Shown: positions 1 to 7,872 of the stretch, in pieces | Layout: the number at the start of each line of letters is the position of its first letter | Position numbering within the stretch: position 1 is the first letter of the stretch | From: a virus | Virus record (IMG/VR): IMGVR_UViG_3300035698_005597 | Coordinates: 1-58,410 of that record | Length of the DNA stretch: 58,410 nucleotides | Strand: one strand, 5' to 3' | Position numbers and translations under genes: made by a program | The notes under the pieces: generated by a model | Databases searched by the model: none | What the model was told of the DNA's origin: nothing | Seen by the model: only the letters and a program-made list of their open reading frames with translations

Positions 1-27
1 AATAATTTTGAATATTAATAGAAGCAT

Positions 28-158
28 TTAAGTTCTTTTTATCAGACCTAACGCTTCTTCTATTGACCATCCCATATTGTTTATCCTATTGTGGACATTA
101 TACAATTTAACTCCTGTTATTTCACACTTTTAATCACTTCTTTCTTTACTTCTTCCAT
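28..158 (-). pseudogene. Small helix-turn-helix protein, frameshifted
   Basis: From the ATG at 158 (preceded by AAAGGA) the frame runs 13 codons to a stop. A second frame then reads KCEITGVKLYNVHNRIN followed by NMGWSIEEALGLIKRT and a stop at 28-30. The second part looks like the short helix-turn-helix with a GWSIEEAL end often attached to phage homing endonucleases. Adding one base to the A-run at about 127-130 joins both parts into one protein of about 43 residues. A promoter at 193-221 points straight at it. It may be a real remnant or an intact gene with a sequencing error; the HTH assignment is by eye. Confidence 0.45.
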
Positions 159-192
159 CCATATGTCCTTTAATTAAATAAGACGCACCAAT

Positions 193-221
193 AATATATA
201 CTGATGCGACGTAAAAGTCAA
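193..221 (-). promoter_or_regulatory. Sigma70-like promoter TTGACT-N17-TATATT
   Basis: On the minus strand TTGACT (221-216) is followed after 17 bases by TATATT (198-193). It is one of about ten near-identical copies in the window (CTCTTGACTTTT core), nearly all placed before operons. It would drive the small HTH gene and whatever lies beyond the left edge. Confidence 0.75.
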
Positions 222-230
222 GAGAAAACA

Positions 231-437
231 TTAATATCTTTTCGGAGGTGGTGGAGATGGTGGTTGTACAGGTGGTATATGACACACTTTATCAGAGCAA
301 CTGTGGGTGTCGTTATAAGGGTCAATGACACACAAACCATCTCTCTCGCTCAATAAACCGAATAGAGGCTTTACTCTGTGGTCTTTGTGAGAGCATTTAG
401 GATTCTTCCAATAAATACAATTAAGATTTCTACCCAT
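231..437 (-). CDS. Small Cys-containing protein with proline-rich tail
   Basis: A 68-residue protein of unknown function. It has six scattered cysteines (for example C7, C15, C36, C47, C52) that could bind metal, and a basic C-terminus reading PPVQPPSPPPPKRY. Its ATG overlaps the stop of the GMP reductase C-half as TAATG, so translation is probably coupled and it is the last gene of the split GMP reductase operon. No family recognised. Confidence 0.6.
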   Translation of the reverse strand: MGRNLNCIYWKNPKCSHKDHRVKPLFGLLSERDGLCVIDPYNDTHSCSDKVCHIPPVQPPSPPPPKRY

Positions 438-1099
438 TATACATTCCTATCGTGAACTCTATTAACCCTAATAAATGTGGCACACTTACCAAAATCCTTA
501 ATATGTGATGCCCCAATATATGTACCTGTGGAACGAATACCACCAAGAAGTTCCTTAATGATATTTACTACTGGACCTTTATATTCTATCTCAGATACTA
601 CACCCTCACTAGCACTATAGTCTTTCATACCATCACCGTGTTTTTCTTGGGCGTGTTCAGAAGACATACCATAGAATGTTTTAAATTTCTTAGTTGTCAT
701 ACCTTTTAGATAATCACCATCGTCCCAAACTAATTCGTCGGTCGCAAATATCTTCTCAATGATTTCACCATCACATTCATCAGTACCAGCAAACATACCA
801 CCGATCATAGACATATCAGAATTTGCACAAAACGATTTGGATGCGTCGCCGGACGTTCTAATACCACCATCAGCTATGATACCTCCCCCAAGACCATGAG
901 CAGCGTCTGAGCACTCTATAATAGCCGATAATTGAGGAACACCTACGCCGGATACCCTGCGAGTACTACAGACAGAATTATGGACAACGATGCTATTTAT
1001 GTTGTATGAATGGTCATCTTTAATAGTCAAATCATACACAATACCATCATATAATTTAGTACTACTATCAATCTTTTTTAATTTAAATTTCATTTTCAA
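437..1099 (-). CDS. guaC: GMP reductase C-terminal half fused to split-intein C-fragment
   Basis: Residues 1-41 are an intein C-fragment: YDGIVYDLTIKDDHSYNIN (block F) and IVVHN (block G), ending His40-Asn41 with Ser42 as the +1 nucleophile. Residues 42-220 are the C-half of GMP reductase, starting SVCSTRRVSGVGVPQLSA with the catalytic Cys, then the DGG phosphate site, GGM, the FYGMSSE segment and the GASHIKDF/FIRV end. GuaC reduces GMP to IMP with NADPH, which fits purine salvage for phage replication. The upstream half is at 2182-3030, and trans-splicing would give about 361 residues against 347 in E. coli GuaC. The start lies inside the end of the endonuclease gene (17-base overlap). The GuaC call over IMP dehydrogenase rests on the NGY and YGMSSE segments. 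Confidence 0.93.
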   Translation of the reverse strand: MKMKFKLKKIDSSTKLYDGIVYDLTIKDDHSYNINSIVVHNSVCSTRRVSGVGVPQLSAIIECSDAAHGLGGGIIADGGIRTSGDASKSFCANSDMSMIGGMFAGTDECDGEIIEKIFATDELVWDDGDYLKGMTTKKFKTFYGMSSEHAQEKHGDGMKDYSASEGVVSEIEYKGPVVNIIKELLGGIRSTGTYIGASHIKDFGKCATFIRVNRVHDRNV

Positions 1100-2105
1100 T
1101 GATCTCCATAATTTTATTTAATGTTTCTATATTATGAGCATCTTTTTCTTTTACTCTAAATATAATATAATTATTTTTCACGGCTAATTCATCTTTTATC
1201 TTATCATTCTCTTTTGTCCTATCAAAAGAGTGCCAATACTCGCCATCATATTCAATAAGTAATCTCTTGTGTACTAGAAAATCATAAAATTTATATGATT
1301 TTCCGGTTTTTATTCTAAATTGGCGTTGTACATCTTTATCACCAAAATAATATTTCAAAATAAAATAAAAATCCATCTCATCTGCTGAACTATTACCTTT
1401 CTTAATTAATGATGTAATTAGCTCATCCCCATATTTTTCGGATAATCTTTTTCGTATAGTGCCATAAGAACATTTTAAATTATATTTATATTTCAATTGT
1501 TTTAATGTGAATGTGTTATTATTATCTGATAGTAAATTATACATAGAATGTAGTACATCATCATCTATGCCTACATATGAACCATTTTTTCCACCTTGAT
1601 TGGAATAAACCGCTTTATGTAGACGTGTTTGTCTGTTCATTTGATTTTTATCAGCAATATCTAATAATCCCCAAAATTTCTTTATGGTTCTAAAATCTAT
1701 ACCAATACTTTTAGAAACAATATCCGCAGTATTTTTTGGTAACTGATATTTGTCCCATAATTTAACAAAATCATCTCTTGTTAAATTATGTTTTTTCATA
1801 AAACGTTGACCATCATACGTTTTCGATTTAAAATTATTATGGAATGTTTGAACCCTTTTATCTAATAACTCTTTATCTTTATCAGAATGATTTTTATAAT
1901 ATGTTCTAAATAATCTACGCTTCTGTATAAATGTTGTTTTCTCGCCACACCCACACTTACACTTAGGATGTTCGTCATTATAATAATATTTCACTATATA
2001 ATCTAACACAGTCGTATCGTGCTTATTTTTTAAATGGTACGTCAAGTTAATATTTTTTTTAAATTCTTCACCACATATCTCACATATTATAGCATCATTA
2101 TCCAT
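1083..2105 (-). CDS. Free-standing homing endonuclease, zinc finger plus Vsr/EDxHD-type nuclease
   Basis: 340 residues. The N-terminus has a classical C2H2 finger (C8, C11, H24, H29) and a CKCGCG cluster near residue 49. The middle looks like DNA-binding helix-turn-helix modules. The C-terminus (about 240-340) has ADEMDFYF, FYDFLVHKRLLIEYDGEYWH and FRVKEKDAHN, the pattern of Vsr-like nucleases in the EDxHD homing family. It lies between the two GMP reductase halves on the same strand, the 'fractured gene' layout described for metagenomic phage genes by Dassa and colleagues. It presumably cleaves intein-less guaC alleles so the split locus spreads. Expression appears controlled by the hairpin at 2108-2156. 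Confidence 0.88.
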   Translation of the reverse strand: MDNDAIICEICGEEFKKNINLTYHLKNKHDTTVLDYIVKYYYNDEHPKCKCGCGEKTTFIQKRRLFRTYYKNHSDKDKELLDKRVQTFHNNFKSKTYDGQRFMKKHNLTRDDFVKLWDKYQLPKNTADIVSKSIGIDFRTIKKFWGLLDIADKNQMNRQTRLHKAVYSNQGGKNGSYVGIDDDVLHSMYNLLSDNNNTFTLKQLKYKYNLKCSYGTIRKRLSEKYGDELITSLIKKGNSSADEMDFYFILKYYFGDKDVQRQFRIKTGKSYKFYDFLVHKRLLIEYDGEYWHSFDRTKENDKIKDELAVKNNYIIFRVKEKDAHNIETLNKIMEIIENEI

Positions 2106-2107
2106 AT

Positions 2108-2156
2108 ATACTCCTTGTTATGCAATTATTTATATATTTTGTATAACAAGGAGTAT
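2108..2156 (-). promoter_or_regulatory. RBS-sequestering hairpin with a late promoter in its loop
   Basis: Perfect 14-bp inverted repeat: ATACTCCTTGTTAT at 2108-2121 and its complement at 2143-2156. On the minus strand the proximal arm holds AAGGAGT, the ribosome binding site five bases before the endonuclease ATG (2105). The loop contains TATAAATA on the minus strand (2134-2127). Read-through RNA would form the hairpin and hide the RBS. RNA started from the internal late promoter (expected start near 2121) would lack the distal arm. T4 controls I-TevI this way; the extension to this gene is inference. Confidence 0.85.
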
Positions 2157-2181
2157 TTCTACCTAGACAGACATAAACACC

Positions 2182-3030
2182 CTATACCAACTCTATCAAC
2201 ATATAGCTATCATCAAGCTCATCAGCCCTAACCCACATTGCATACTTGGAAATATTATCCTCATTAATTTTGTCGATATTATCGACGTGAACAACATAAA
2301 ATTCGTGGGATGGTGTGCATTCAATATCATTAATAACAAATATTTCCCCTGAATGGTAATATTTTATGGTATTTATAACTTCTTTTTCACTACCAGTATG
2401 GGATAGAACGATATCACCATTAACAATATCTTTTATTTTTTTATTACCATTAGTAGTTTTAACTTCCATATTACCCGAAAAACATCCACCCCCGATCCCG
2501 CATTTAACATAGTCTGCTCCTGCGATAATCAATTGCTGAGTCATTTCTGCTGTAGCAACATTACCCGCTACAATAACATTGTTCGGAAAAGTTTTTCGTA
2601 CATTAGCAACAAAGTCTGCAAAATTTTGTGTGTACCCATTAGCAATATCAACACAAATTTTAACATCTTCATAACGATCACCAACTGATAACGCAAACTT
2701 ATGTAATTCCGCTAATTCATCATCACTCATACCTATCGTATAAAATCCATAATCGACAACACTTCGATCTTTACCATATTCTTCTGTCCAAAGATGAGAG
2801 TTATGTTTAGCTATAGCCACAAACATTTTGTGTTCCGTAAACACTTTTAGCATCGAGAATGACCCAGTAGCCATGTTTGACGAAATTATTGGAACCCCGC
2901 TAAAAGGTTTACCATACTTCGGCTTAAACTCTTTAATCAATTCAACTTCACTTCGGCTTTTAAGGTTTGAACGCTTTGGGCGTATTAACACATCACTAAA
3001 ATCCAACTTAATATCATTTTCAATATTCAT
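2182..3030 (-). CDS. guaC: GMP reductase N-terminal half fused to split-intein N-fragment
   Basis: Residues 1-182 match GMP reductase: DFSDVLIRPKRS, VPIISSNMATGSF, CVDIANGYTQNF, VAGNVATAEM and the phosphate-site strand ADYVKCGIGGG (GIGPG in most members). Residue 183 starts an intein N-fragment of 100 residues: CFSGNMEVKTTNGNKKIKD (block A), GDIVLSH, then ECTPSHEFYV (block B, TxxH), ending ELDDSYMLIELV before the stop. Fragment sizes of 100 and 41 residues match natural split inteins such as IMPDH-1 and NrdJ-1. Insertion is just before the conserved S-V-C-T-T-R active-site segment, so neither half is active unspliced. First gene of a three-gene locus. Confidence 0.93.
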   Translation of the reverse strand: MNIENDIKLDFSDVLIRPKRSNLKSRSEVELIKEFKPKYGKPFSGVPIISSNMATGSFSMLKVFTEHKMFVAIAKHNSHLWTEEYGKDRSVVDYGFYTIGMSDDELAELHKFALSVGDRYEDVKICVDIANGYTQNFADFVANVRKTFPNNVIVAGNVATAEMTQQLIIAGADYVKCGIGGGCFSGNMEVKTTNGNKKIKDIVNGDIVLSHTGSEKEVINTIKYYHSGEIFVINDIECTPSHEFYVVHVDNIDKINEDNISKYAMWVRADELDDSYMLIELV

Positions 3031-3032
3031 AA

Positions 3033-3281
3033 TTATTTCCTATCAGGTGTTATTGGTATAACTTTATTAACCGTAGTATACATTAAGTTCATTTTAGCTA
3101 CTTTTGAGTCGCACACACCACACCGACTATAATCGTAACGACAATAGCTAGGAAATCCCTCCTGCGGTTTAAAATACACACACTCGTGCTCAGTTTCCTC
3201 AAATGTTGCGTGCATATCCCCACACCTAAATTTAACAAAACATTTATTTGGTTTAGGGATAAAATCAGGATCTAAATCCAT
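3033..3281 (-). CDS. Small cysteine-rich protein
   Basis: 82 residues with eight cysteines, including a CGVC pair near residues 54-57 and well spaced C14, C20, C34 and C47, suggesting one or two zinc sites. The stop is two bases before the GMP reductase start, so it sits directly upstream in the same operon. A good AAGGAGG lies before its ATG. Family and function unknown. Confidence 0.6.
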   Translation of the reverse strand: MDLDPDFIPKPNKCFVKFRCGDMHATFEETEHECVYFKPQEGFPSYCRYDYSRCGVCDSKVAKMNLMYTTVNKVIPITPDRK

Positions 3282-3348
3282 AACAACCTCCTTACGTCAA
3301 TAATTCTTCGTAAATTACTTTTTATCTAAACTTTTCATCTAAGATATT

Positions 3349-3564
3349 CTACCCATGCAATTCCTTTGTGCCTTTCTTGTAGTATGCTATGTATTGAAAT
3401 GATGACGGTCCAGCATCAAGACATACTTCCTCTCCTGTAGCATTTTCCAAATATTCTATCATATCAAATGGTTTGCATCCAACAAACGGGGCATAAAAAT
3501 AAACATCCTTCTCCCCACCTATTAGGGACTCAGCAACGGTTATTAATACTTCTATTTTACTCAT
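3349..3564 (-). CDS. Hypothetical protein, 71 residues
   Basis: Acidic 71-residue protein with no recognised domain. Its ATG lies inside the last codons of the upstream 29-residue ORF (8-base overlap), so it is probably translationally coupled. It belongs to the run of very small, overlapping genes at 3349-4130. Confidence 0.5.
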   Translation of the reverse strand: MSKIEVLITVAESLIGGEKDVYFYAPFVGCKPFDMIEYLENATGEEVCLDAGPSSFQYIAYYKKGTKELHG

Positions 3565-3646
3565 ACATACAACCGTTGTCCATTTGTTTACATGCCCACT
3601 TCCAACTACCCTTCAATCCAAACGTTCTAATTATCCATTTTTTCAT
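3557..3646 (-). CDS. Mini-protein, 29 residues
   Basis: Reads MKKWIIRTFGLKGSWKWACK and so on to residue 29, tryptophan-rich and basic. The ATG shares bases with the stop of the preceding ORF (TAATG) and its end overlaps the next ATG. Coupling on both sides is the main evidence that it is translated; function unknown. Confidence 0.4.
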   Translation of the reverse strand: MKKWIIRTFGLKGSWKWACKQMDNGCMYE

Positions 3647-3813
3647 TATTCATCCTTATGTTTATTAATATCATAATAATGCTCTTCACCAAAAGCAATA
3701 ACAATTTTCTCTTTACGAGACCATAACCACCAACACTTATCACGAGAACAACTTGTATATGAATCGGTCAACACCAACCATATAATGGTCATTTTTAATT
3801 TAAAATCTCTCAT
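3646..3813 (-). CDS. Small protein, 55 residues
   Basis: Starts MRDFKLKMTIIWLVLTDSYT. A short hydrophobic segment at residues 9-16 is followed by a CSRDKCWWLW motif and a charged tail. Its start overlaps the upstream stop as TGATG and its stop overlaps the next start as TAATG. Unknown function; accepted because of this tight coupling. Confidence 0.45.
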   Translation of the reverse strand: MRDFKLKMTIIWLVLTDSYTSCSRDKCWWLWSRKEKIVIAFGEEHYYDINKHKDE

Positions 3814-4130
3814 CACACCTCCAATATCTCGTATTCAGAAAACACAAAAGTATGGACATAAGTTTGAGTTATCCCATCATTTATTGGGTATCGTTTATCA
3901 ACAGAAATATCGGTATTGATACAATTCTTAAACACTATAGTTTTCAAATAAGTATCATCATCAGAATAGTGAGTTAATACTAGTCGTAAATCCGAAAATT
4001 CATCAGGTATAATACCCTGTTTATATTCCGTGACTAGATTAAAACTATTAGCACATTTTGTGGGCATTGTGGCACATCTTAATTTAATTTTATCCGTCCC
4101 AATAGCCCACCAAGTAAAATCTATCATCAC
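3813..4130 (-). CDS. Hypothetical protein, 105 residues
   Basis: No recognised domain. Predicted mostly beta, with two cysteines near the N-terminus (C19, C26) and one in the middle. The start overlaps the stop of the metallophosphoesterase gene by four bases, so it is in that operon. Function unknown. Confidence 0.55.
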   Translation of the reverse strand: MMIDFTWWAIGTDKIKLRCATMPTKCANSFNLVTEYKQGIIPDEFSDLRLVLTHYSDDDTYLKTIVFKNCINTDISVDKRYPINDGITQTYVHTFVFSEYEILEV

Positions 4131-4852
4131 ACCTCCACAATAATAGGGGGATTAACAGGATCATAAGACGCATTGAGACTACTAGCATTAATGAACGTCA
4201 TATCATCGATTAATTTAGTACCATATGCCTCGTGTATATGACCGAATACATGAATCTTAGGTTTAACTCTATAACAAGATACTAATAACTCGTGACACCC
4301 AACAGATTCAATGTGATAACCATTTTGCGCCTCATCAAGAATACCTTTTGGATTTCCGTGTGTTATAAGAACATCTGTGTCATTTGGTATCATATCCCAA
4401 TGTTCTATAATATCATCTTTTCTATTAAATGCCCAATCATGAAACCATGATGAAATCGGACTTCCCCAATATTTGATACCATCAATCTCAACACCACTAT
4501 CATTCAAATATGTTATAGTAGGGAAATATGATATTAGACTAGAAATATCCTCGTCAGTATTATGAGTTTCTTTATCTGCGTGTCTCAAATCACCCAATGA
4601 TGTGTATGTCTTAAAGTTCGTGTCAAAGCAAAAATCATGATTACCTGCAACCATGATTTTGTGTGGAGCTTTCTGTCGGTTCAACCAATTTAAGAATGGT
4701 ATAGCCTCAGTTTCTAGTCTTCCGATTCGTGTACAGTCTCCTGCAAACACTATAACATCACAAGAGTCAAACTCATCTCTTATTGATGGGTCTAATCGCT
4801 TCTTCCATTCTTTTTGTTTGCAATGCAAATCGCTAATAAATGCTATCTTCAT
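4127..4852 (-). CDS. Calcineurin-like metallophosphoesterase
   Basis: 241 residues with the full metallophosphoesterase signature: FISDLHC (D-x-H, residue 7 onward), FAGDCT (GD), VAGNHDF (GNHD), LITHGNP and HVFGHIHEAYG (GHxH). The spacing and the GHIHEAYG end resemble the MPPED/YfcE-like class of small phosphodiesterases. It likely hydrolyses a phosphate mono- or diester with two metal ions in the cytoplasm; the substrate cannot be read from sequence. It is one of three metallophosphoesterases in the window (also 28202-29449 and 39419-40219). Confidence 0.88.
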   Translation of the reverse strand: MKIAFISDLHCKQKEWKKRLDPSIRDEFDSCDVIVFAGDCTRIGRLETEAIPFLNWLNRQKAPHKIMVAGNHDFCFDTNFKTYTSLGDLRHADKETHNTDEDISSLISYFPTITYLNDSGVEIDGIKYWGSPISSWFHDWAFNRKDDIIEHWDMIPNDTDVLITHGNPKGILDEAQNGYHIESVGCHELLVSCYRVKPKIHVFGHIHEAYGTKLIDDMTFINASSLNASYDPVNPPIIVEV

Positions 4853-5061
4853 TATATACTCCTATTCATTAACGCACCAAATATACCCATTGGTGGTATG
4901 CACAATACACCTATCGTGAATAATGTAACCATCATTTTCCCAACAAAATCCTCAGAAATATCTTTATATGCTGATACCAAGAGGGTGATCATTGCTGTTG
5001 CCATTGAAAGATATGCTATTGTGGCAAATAAACCAAACAATATAGTCCATAGTAATTCCAT
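4852..5061 (-). CDS. Small two-helix membrane protein
   Basis: 69 residues with two predicted transmembrane helices (about 4-31 and 43-64) separated by a short charged loop, SAYKDISEDFVGK. The stop touches the start of the metallophosphoesterase gene. Such proteins in phages can be holins, inhibitors or membrane anchors; nothing here picks one. Confidence 0.6.
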   Translation of the reverse strand: MELLWTILFGLFATIAYLSMATAMITLLVSAYKDISEDFVGKMMVTLFTIGVLCIPPMGIFGALMNRSI

Positions 5062-5442
5062 CTATTTCTCCTCGTCGCATAATATGTGAGTGATAATATT
5101 AAACTCGTCTTCTAAAATATAATCAACGATACACGAATCCTCAGCATACGCACCAACCATTTGGATGAAATCATCAAATGTGTGAATACATTCAGGATTG
5201 TATGACTGAGTGTTATCAATATCACACTCATTATATGATGCGATATTATCTGAAGCTATTGCTATAATAATATTATAGTCATTATTAGGATTTGTTATTT
5301 TACATAAATATGTTTTAACATTATCTGTACCATGAATCCCAGAACTGAATGTATAATCACCTACATATACACCCATAGATAAAACACTAGTTCTCTCATA
5401 AAACGAAATAAGCCCATCAAAAGTCTGTCCACTATTTTCCAT
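5062..5442 (-). CDS. Hypothetical protein, 126 residues
   Basis: Acidic protein without a recognised motif. It lies directly between the DNA ligase gene (stop at 5443) and the small membrane protein gene with no spacing, so it is cotranscribed. Function unknown. Confidence 0.55.
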   Translation of the reverse strand: MENSGQTFDGLISFYERTSVLSMGVYVGDYTFSSGIHGTDNVKTYLCKITNPNNDYNIIIAIASDNIASYNECDIDNTQSYNPECIHTFDDFIQMVGAYAEDSCIVDYILEDEFNIITHILCDEEK

Positions 5443-7416
5443 TTAGCCCACCATTCCAAAAAATTCGTCTTCACCCAATATAGTAACACCCAACTTCCGA
5501 GCCTTCACCATTTTAGATGATGTGCTATCAGGATCACTAGTCACAAGATAATCAAGATCTTTGTTCACTGATGATGCTGGTGTATGACCTTTAGAGGCTA
5601 TAAGAGCTTCAAGAGCCTTGCGTTTGTACCCTTTACCACTGTTAGGGTCAATTGTATTGAAACTGCCCGTGAAGAGGAACGTTTTACCATCAGAAGAGGC
5701 TATATCCTCTGTAATAATATTAACATACATATTCAATGTTACCATATCATCTCTAACAGCTTTTAATCCATCCACTATCAATTCAGCAGTAATATTTCCA
5801 ATACCATCTATGGTTGAAATATCATTCATTAAACAATAATCGTATATATAAGCAACAGGGGCATACGATGCGATATTATTGGTGAAATCTATAATCTTTT
5901 TAAATGTTCTGCTACCACACCCATGTATGTTCAACCCACCAAAGAAATCCATTAATTTCATATCTTTAGATGATTGTATTGCATTGTAGATCTTAGTTGC
6001 AGATTTTGTTTTATATCTTGACGATATCTTCATAATATCTTCAATAGTTAAAACGTATAATCCACACACATTAAACCCATCTTCATCATCTTTAATATAC
6101 TCAACATACGCTTCAAAAAACGCATCACCAACACCTTTAGAAGTCATACCTGATTTAGTTGCCCATTTCTTAACAGCACCAACAAACTTAGCAGGACACA
6201 CAGGATTAGTACACACAATATTTGTTGTCTTAGCAACTTTGAGTTGACCAAACATATCACTATCACAAACAGGACAATGTTGTGCCGGAGCATAAAATCT
6301 CTCATTACCAGATCTCTCTACAACTTCTTTTACCTGTGGGATGATGTCGTTGTTCTTCTGAACACGAATCGTATCACCTTTAGCGAATCCCCATTGAGTG
6401 AATATATCATAGTTGTGTATAGAAGCTCTACGCACGATTGATCCGTCAATTAGTGTTGGTTCAAATTCTACAACTGGGCAAAATGTGCCCGTAGAACCTG
6501 CTTGCCACACAACATCAGTTACAGTTGTTGTTTCAGCAATAGCATTGAATTTCAACGCAACCGAACCCCTAGGTTTGTTCCCATTAGCAACACCAAGACT
6601 TTCAACTTTCTTAATACTGTTAAATTCGATCACAAGCCCATCAATCATATACGGAAGATTCTTTCGTTCCCTATCAAGTTGTTCAGCAAGTGTTCTAAAT
6701 TCGAGATTTGTCATATCGACAAAAAACTCTACTACAGCATCTTCACCAAATATATATATAAGTTCACAAAGGATATTATCTTTCCACTCTGTAGTGATTG
6801 CCTCTCCTACCATATCATAATAATATACAGTGATGTATTTACGAAACGGTGAATCTGCTTTACGAGCGATACCAGCAACAGCATTTCTAGGGTTCGAGAA
6901 TTTATCATCATCTGATAATTGCGAATTTATAATCTCAAAATCAGCATAATGGATAACAAGTTCCCCACGAGCTGTAAATGGTGTAGTACAATCAACAGTT
7001 GTCGGGATATTACGGAATTCTGTTGGGTTTGGTATGTCCTCACCTATAAATCCGTCACCCCTCGTGGTAGCATATTTAAAGTTCCCGTTGTCATAGTCAA
7101 CTGCTACAGATATTCCATCCATTTTATATGAAGTTATAGTTTGACCTTGCTCTAGAAAACGTGTACATACATCATCTAAACCATTAACAACAGTATCATT
7201 AATCTTAATCTTTGATTGTGACCCCATAGCTATTTTATGTTTACGTTTATTGTCGCCCAATGCGGGAGCACCGACTGAGGCGAAATATTTGTTAGTAGGA
7301 TCGGTTGCTCGAAGCTCATCTTCAAGAGCATCAAACTCCGCATCACTAACTAACTCTTGTCTATTATAATACGCATCTTTATATTCTTTTAATCTAACAG
7401 CTAAATCGTTATCCAT
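5443..7416 (-). CDS. ligA: NAD-dependent DNA ligase
   Basis: 657 residues, near the usual 670 for bacterial LigA. The order is: Ia-like N-terminus (residues 1-55), adenylation domain with the nucleotide-binding lysine in YKMDG (Lys98), TTRGDGFIGED, ARGELV and NPRNAVAG, an OB fold (DVVWQAGSTGTFCPV, GDTIRVQKNNDIIP), a four-cysteine zinc finger (CPVC, then CTNPVC), a helix-hairpin-helix region, and a C-terminal BRCT domain (KTFLFTGSFNTID). It seals nicks in DNA using NAD. T4 itself has an ATP ligase, so this is a bacterial-type replacement. The start overlaps the previous stop as TAATG and has GAGGAA upstream. Confidence 0.97.
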   Translation of the reverse strand: MDNDLAVRLKEYKDAYYNRQELVSDAEFDALEDELRATDPTNKYFASVGAPALGDNKRKHKIAMGSQSKIKINDTVVNGLDDVCTRFLEQGQTITSYKMDGISVAVDYDNGNFKYATTRGDGFIGEDIPNPTEFRNIPTTVDCTTPFTARGELVIHYADFEIINSQLSDDDKFSNPRNAVAGIARKADSPFRKYITVYYYDMVGEAITTEWKDNILCELIYIFGEDAVVEFFVDMTNLEFRTLAEQLDRERKNLPYMIDGLVIEFNSIKKVESLGVANGNKPRGSVALKFNAIAETTTVTDVVWQAGSTGTFCPVVEFEPTLIDGSIVRRASIHNYDIFTQWGFAKGDTIRVQKNNDIIPQVKEVVERSGNERFYAPAQHCPVCDSDMFGQLKVAKTTNIVCTNPVCPAKFVGAVKKWATKSGMTSKGVGDAFFEAYVEYIKDDEDGFNVCGLYVLTIEDIMKISSRYKTKSATKIYNAIQSSKDMKLMDFFGGLNIHGCGSRTFKKIIDFTNNIASYAPVAYIYDYCLMNDISTIDGIGNITAELIVDGLKAVRDDMVTLNMYVNIITEDIASSDGKTFLFTGSFNTIDPNSGKGYKRKALEALIASKGHTPASSVNKDLDYLVTSDPDSTSSKMVKARKLGVTILGEDEFFGMVG

Positions 7417-7871
7417 TATAGTTCCTCATCAATATTTCTTATAATATTTTTTGGTGATATTTTTTCAGGATCTACAGTCATATCAAATCGTAAAATGCGT
7501 AAATCATCTGTTAATTCTTTATCATTTGTTAATGACCCAATCATAACAGGGTTTATACTCACATGTGTATCTGTAAATGAATTTAATGCTAAATCGATAA
7601 GAACCATTCCATCTAACCCAACAGATTCGCCTGATACACACACACAATCATCTAATAACTCGACCTCTGTAATTCTATGAGTAATCTTACGCACATTCAA
7701 CGTAGTATGATCATCATCATCATCATCATCAAGAACAAGAACAGCCCCATAACTATGAACAATATCTTTAGAATTAAAATCGTTAACAGCCTTTTCTACG
7801 ACCTCACGAGGATAATACACCCCATTAATATTTTTTGTGTCTGTATACAAACAATCAGCGTCAAATTTCAT
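7416..7871 (-). CDS. Hypothetical protein with poly-Asp run
   Basis: 151 residues. The N-terminus NGVYYPREVVEKAVNDF resembles the first strand-helix of phage prohead-protease-like proteins, but no catalytic serine or histidine motif is evident, so this is only a weak hint. Residues 47-55 hold a run of seven aspartates encoded by a GAT microsatellite, which may vary in length. The stop overlaps the ligase start. Confidence 0.5.
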   Translation of the reverse strand: MKFDADCLYTDTKNINGVYYPREVVEKAVNDFNSKDIVHSYGAVLVLDDDDDDDHTTLNVRKITHRITEVELLDDCVCVSGESVGLDGMVLIDLALNSFTDTHVSINPVMIGSLTNDKELTDDLRILRFDMTVDPEKISPKNIIRNIDEEL

Positions 7872-7872
7872 A

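Noticed and set aside
2034-2231. Plus-strand ORF across the intein N-fragment and endonuclease start
   Set aside because: Antisense shadow in AT-rich DNA, no ribosome site; the minus frames are clear families.
6413-6820. Long plus-strand ORF inside the DNA ligase gene
   Set aside because: Opposite-strand shadow of a conserved enzyme; no RBS or domain.
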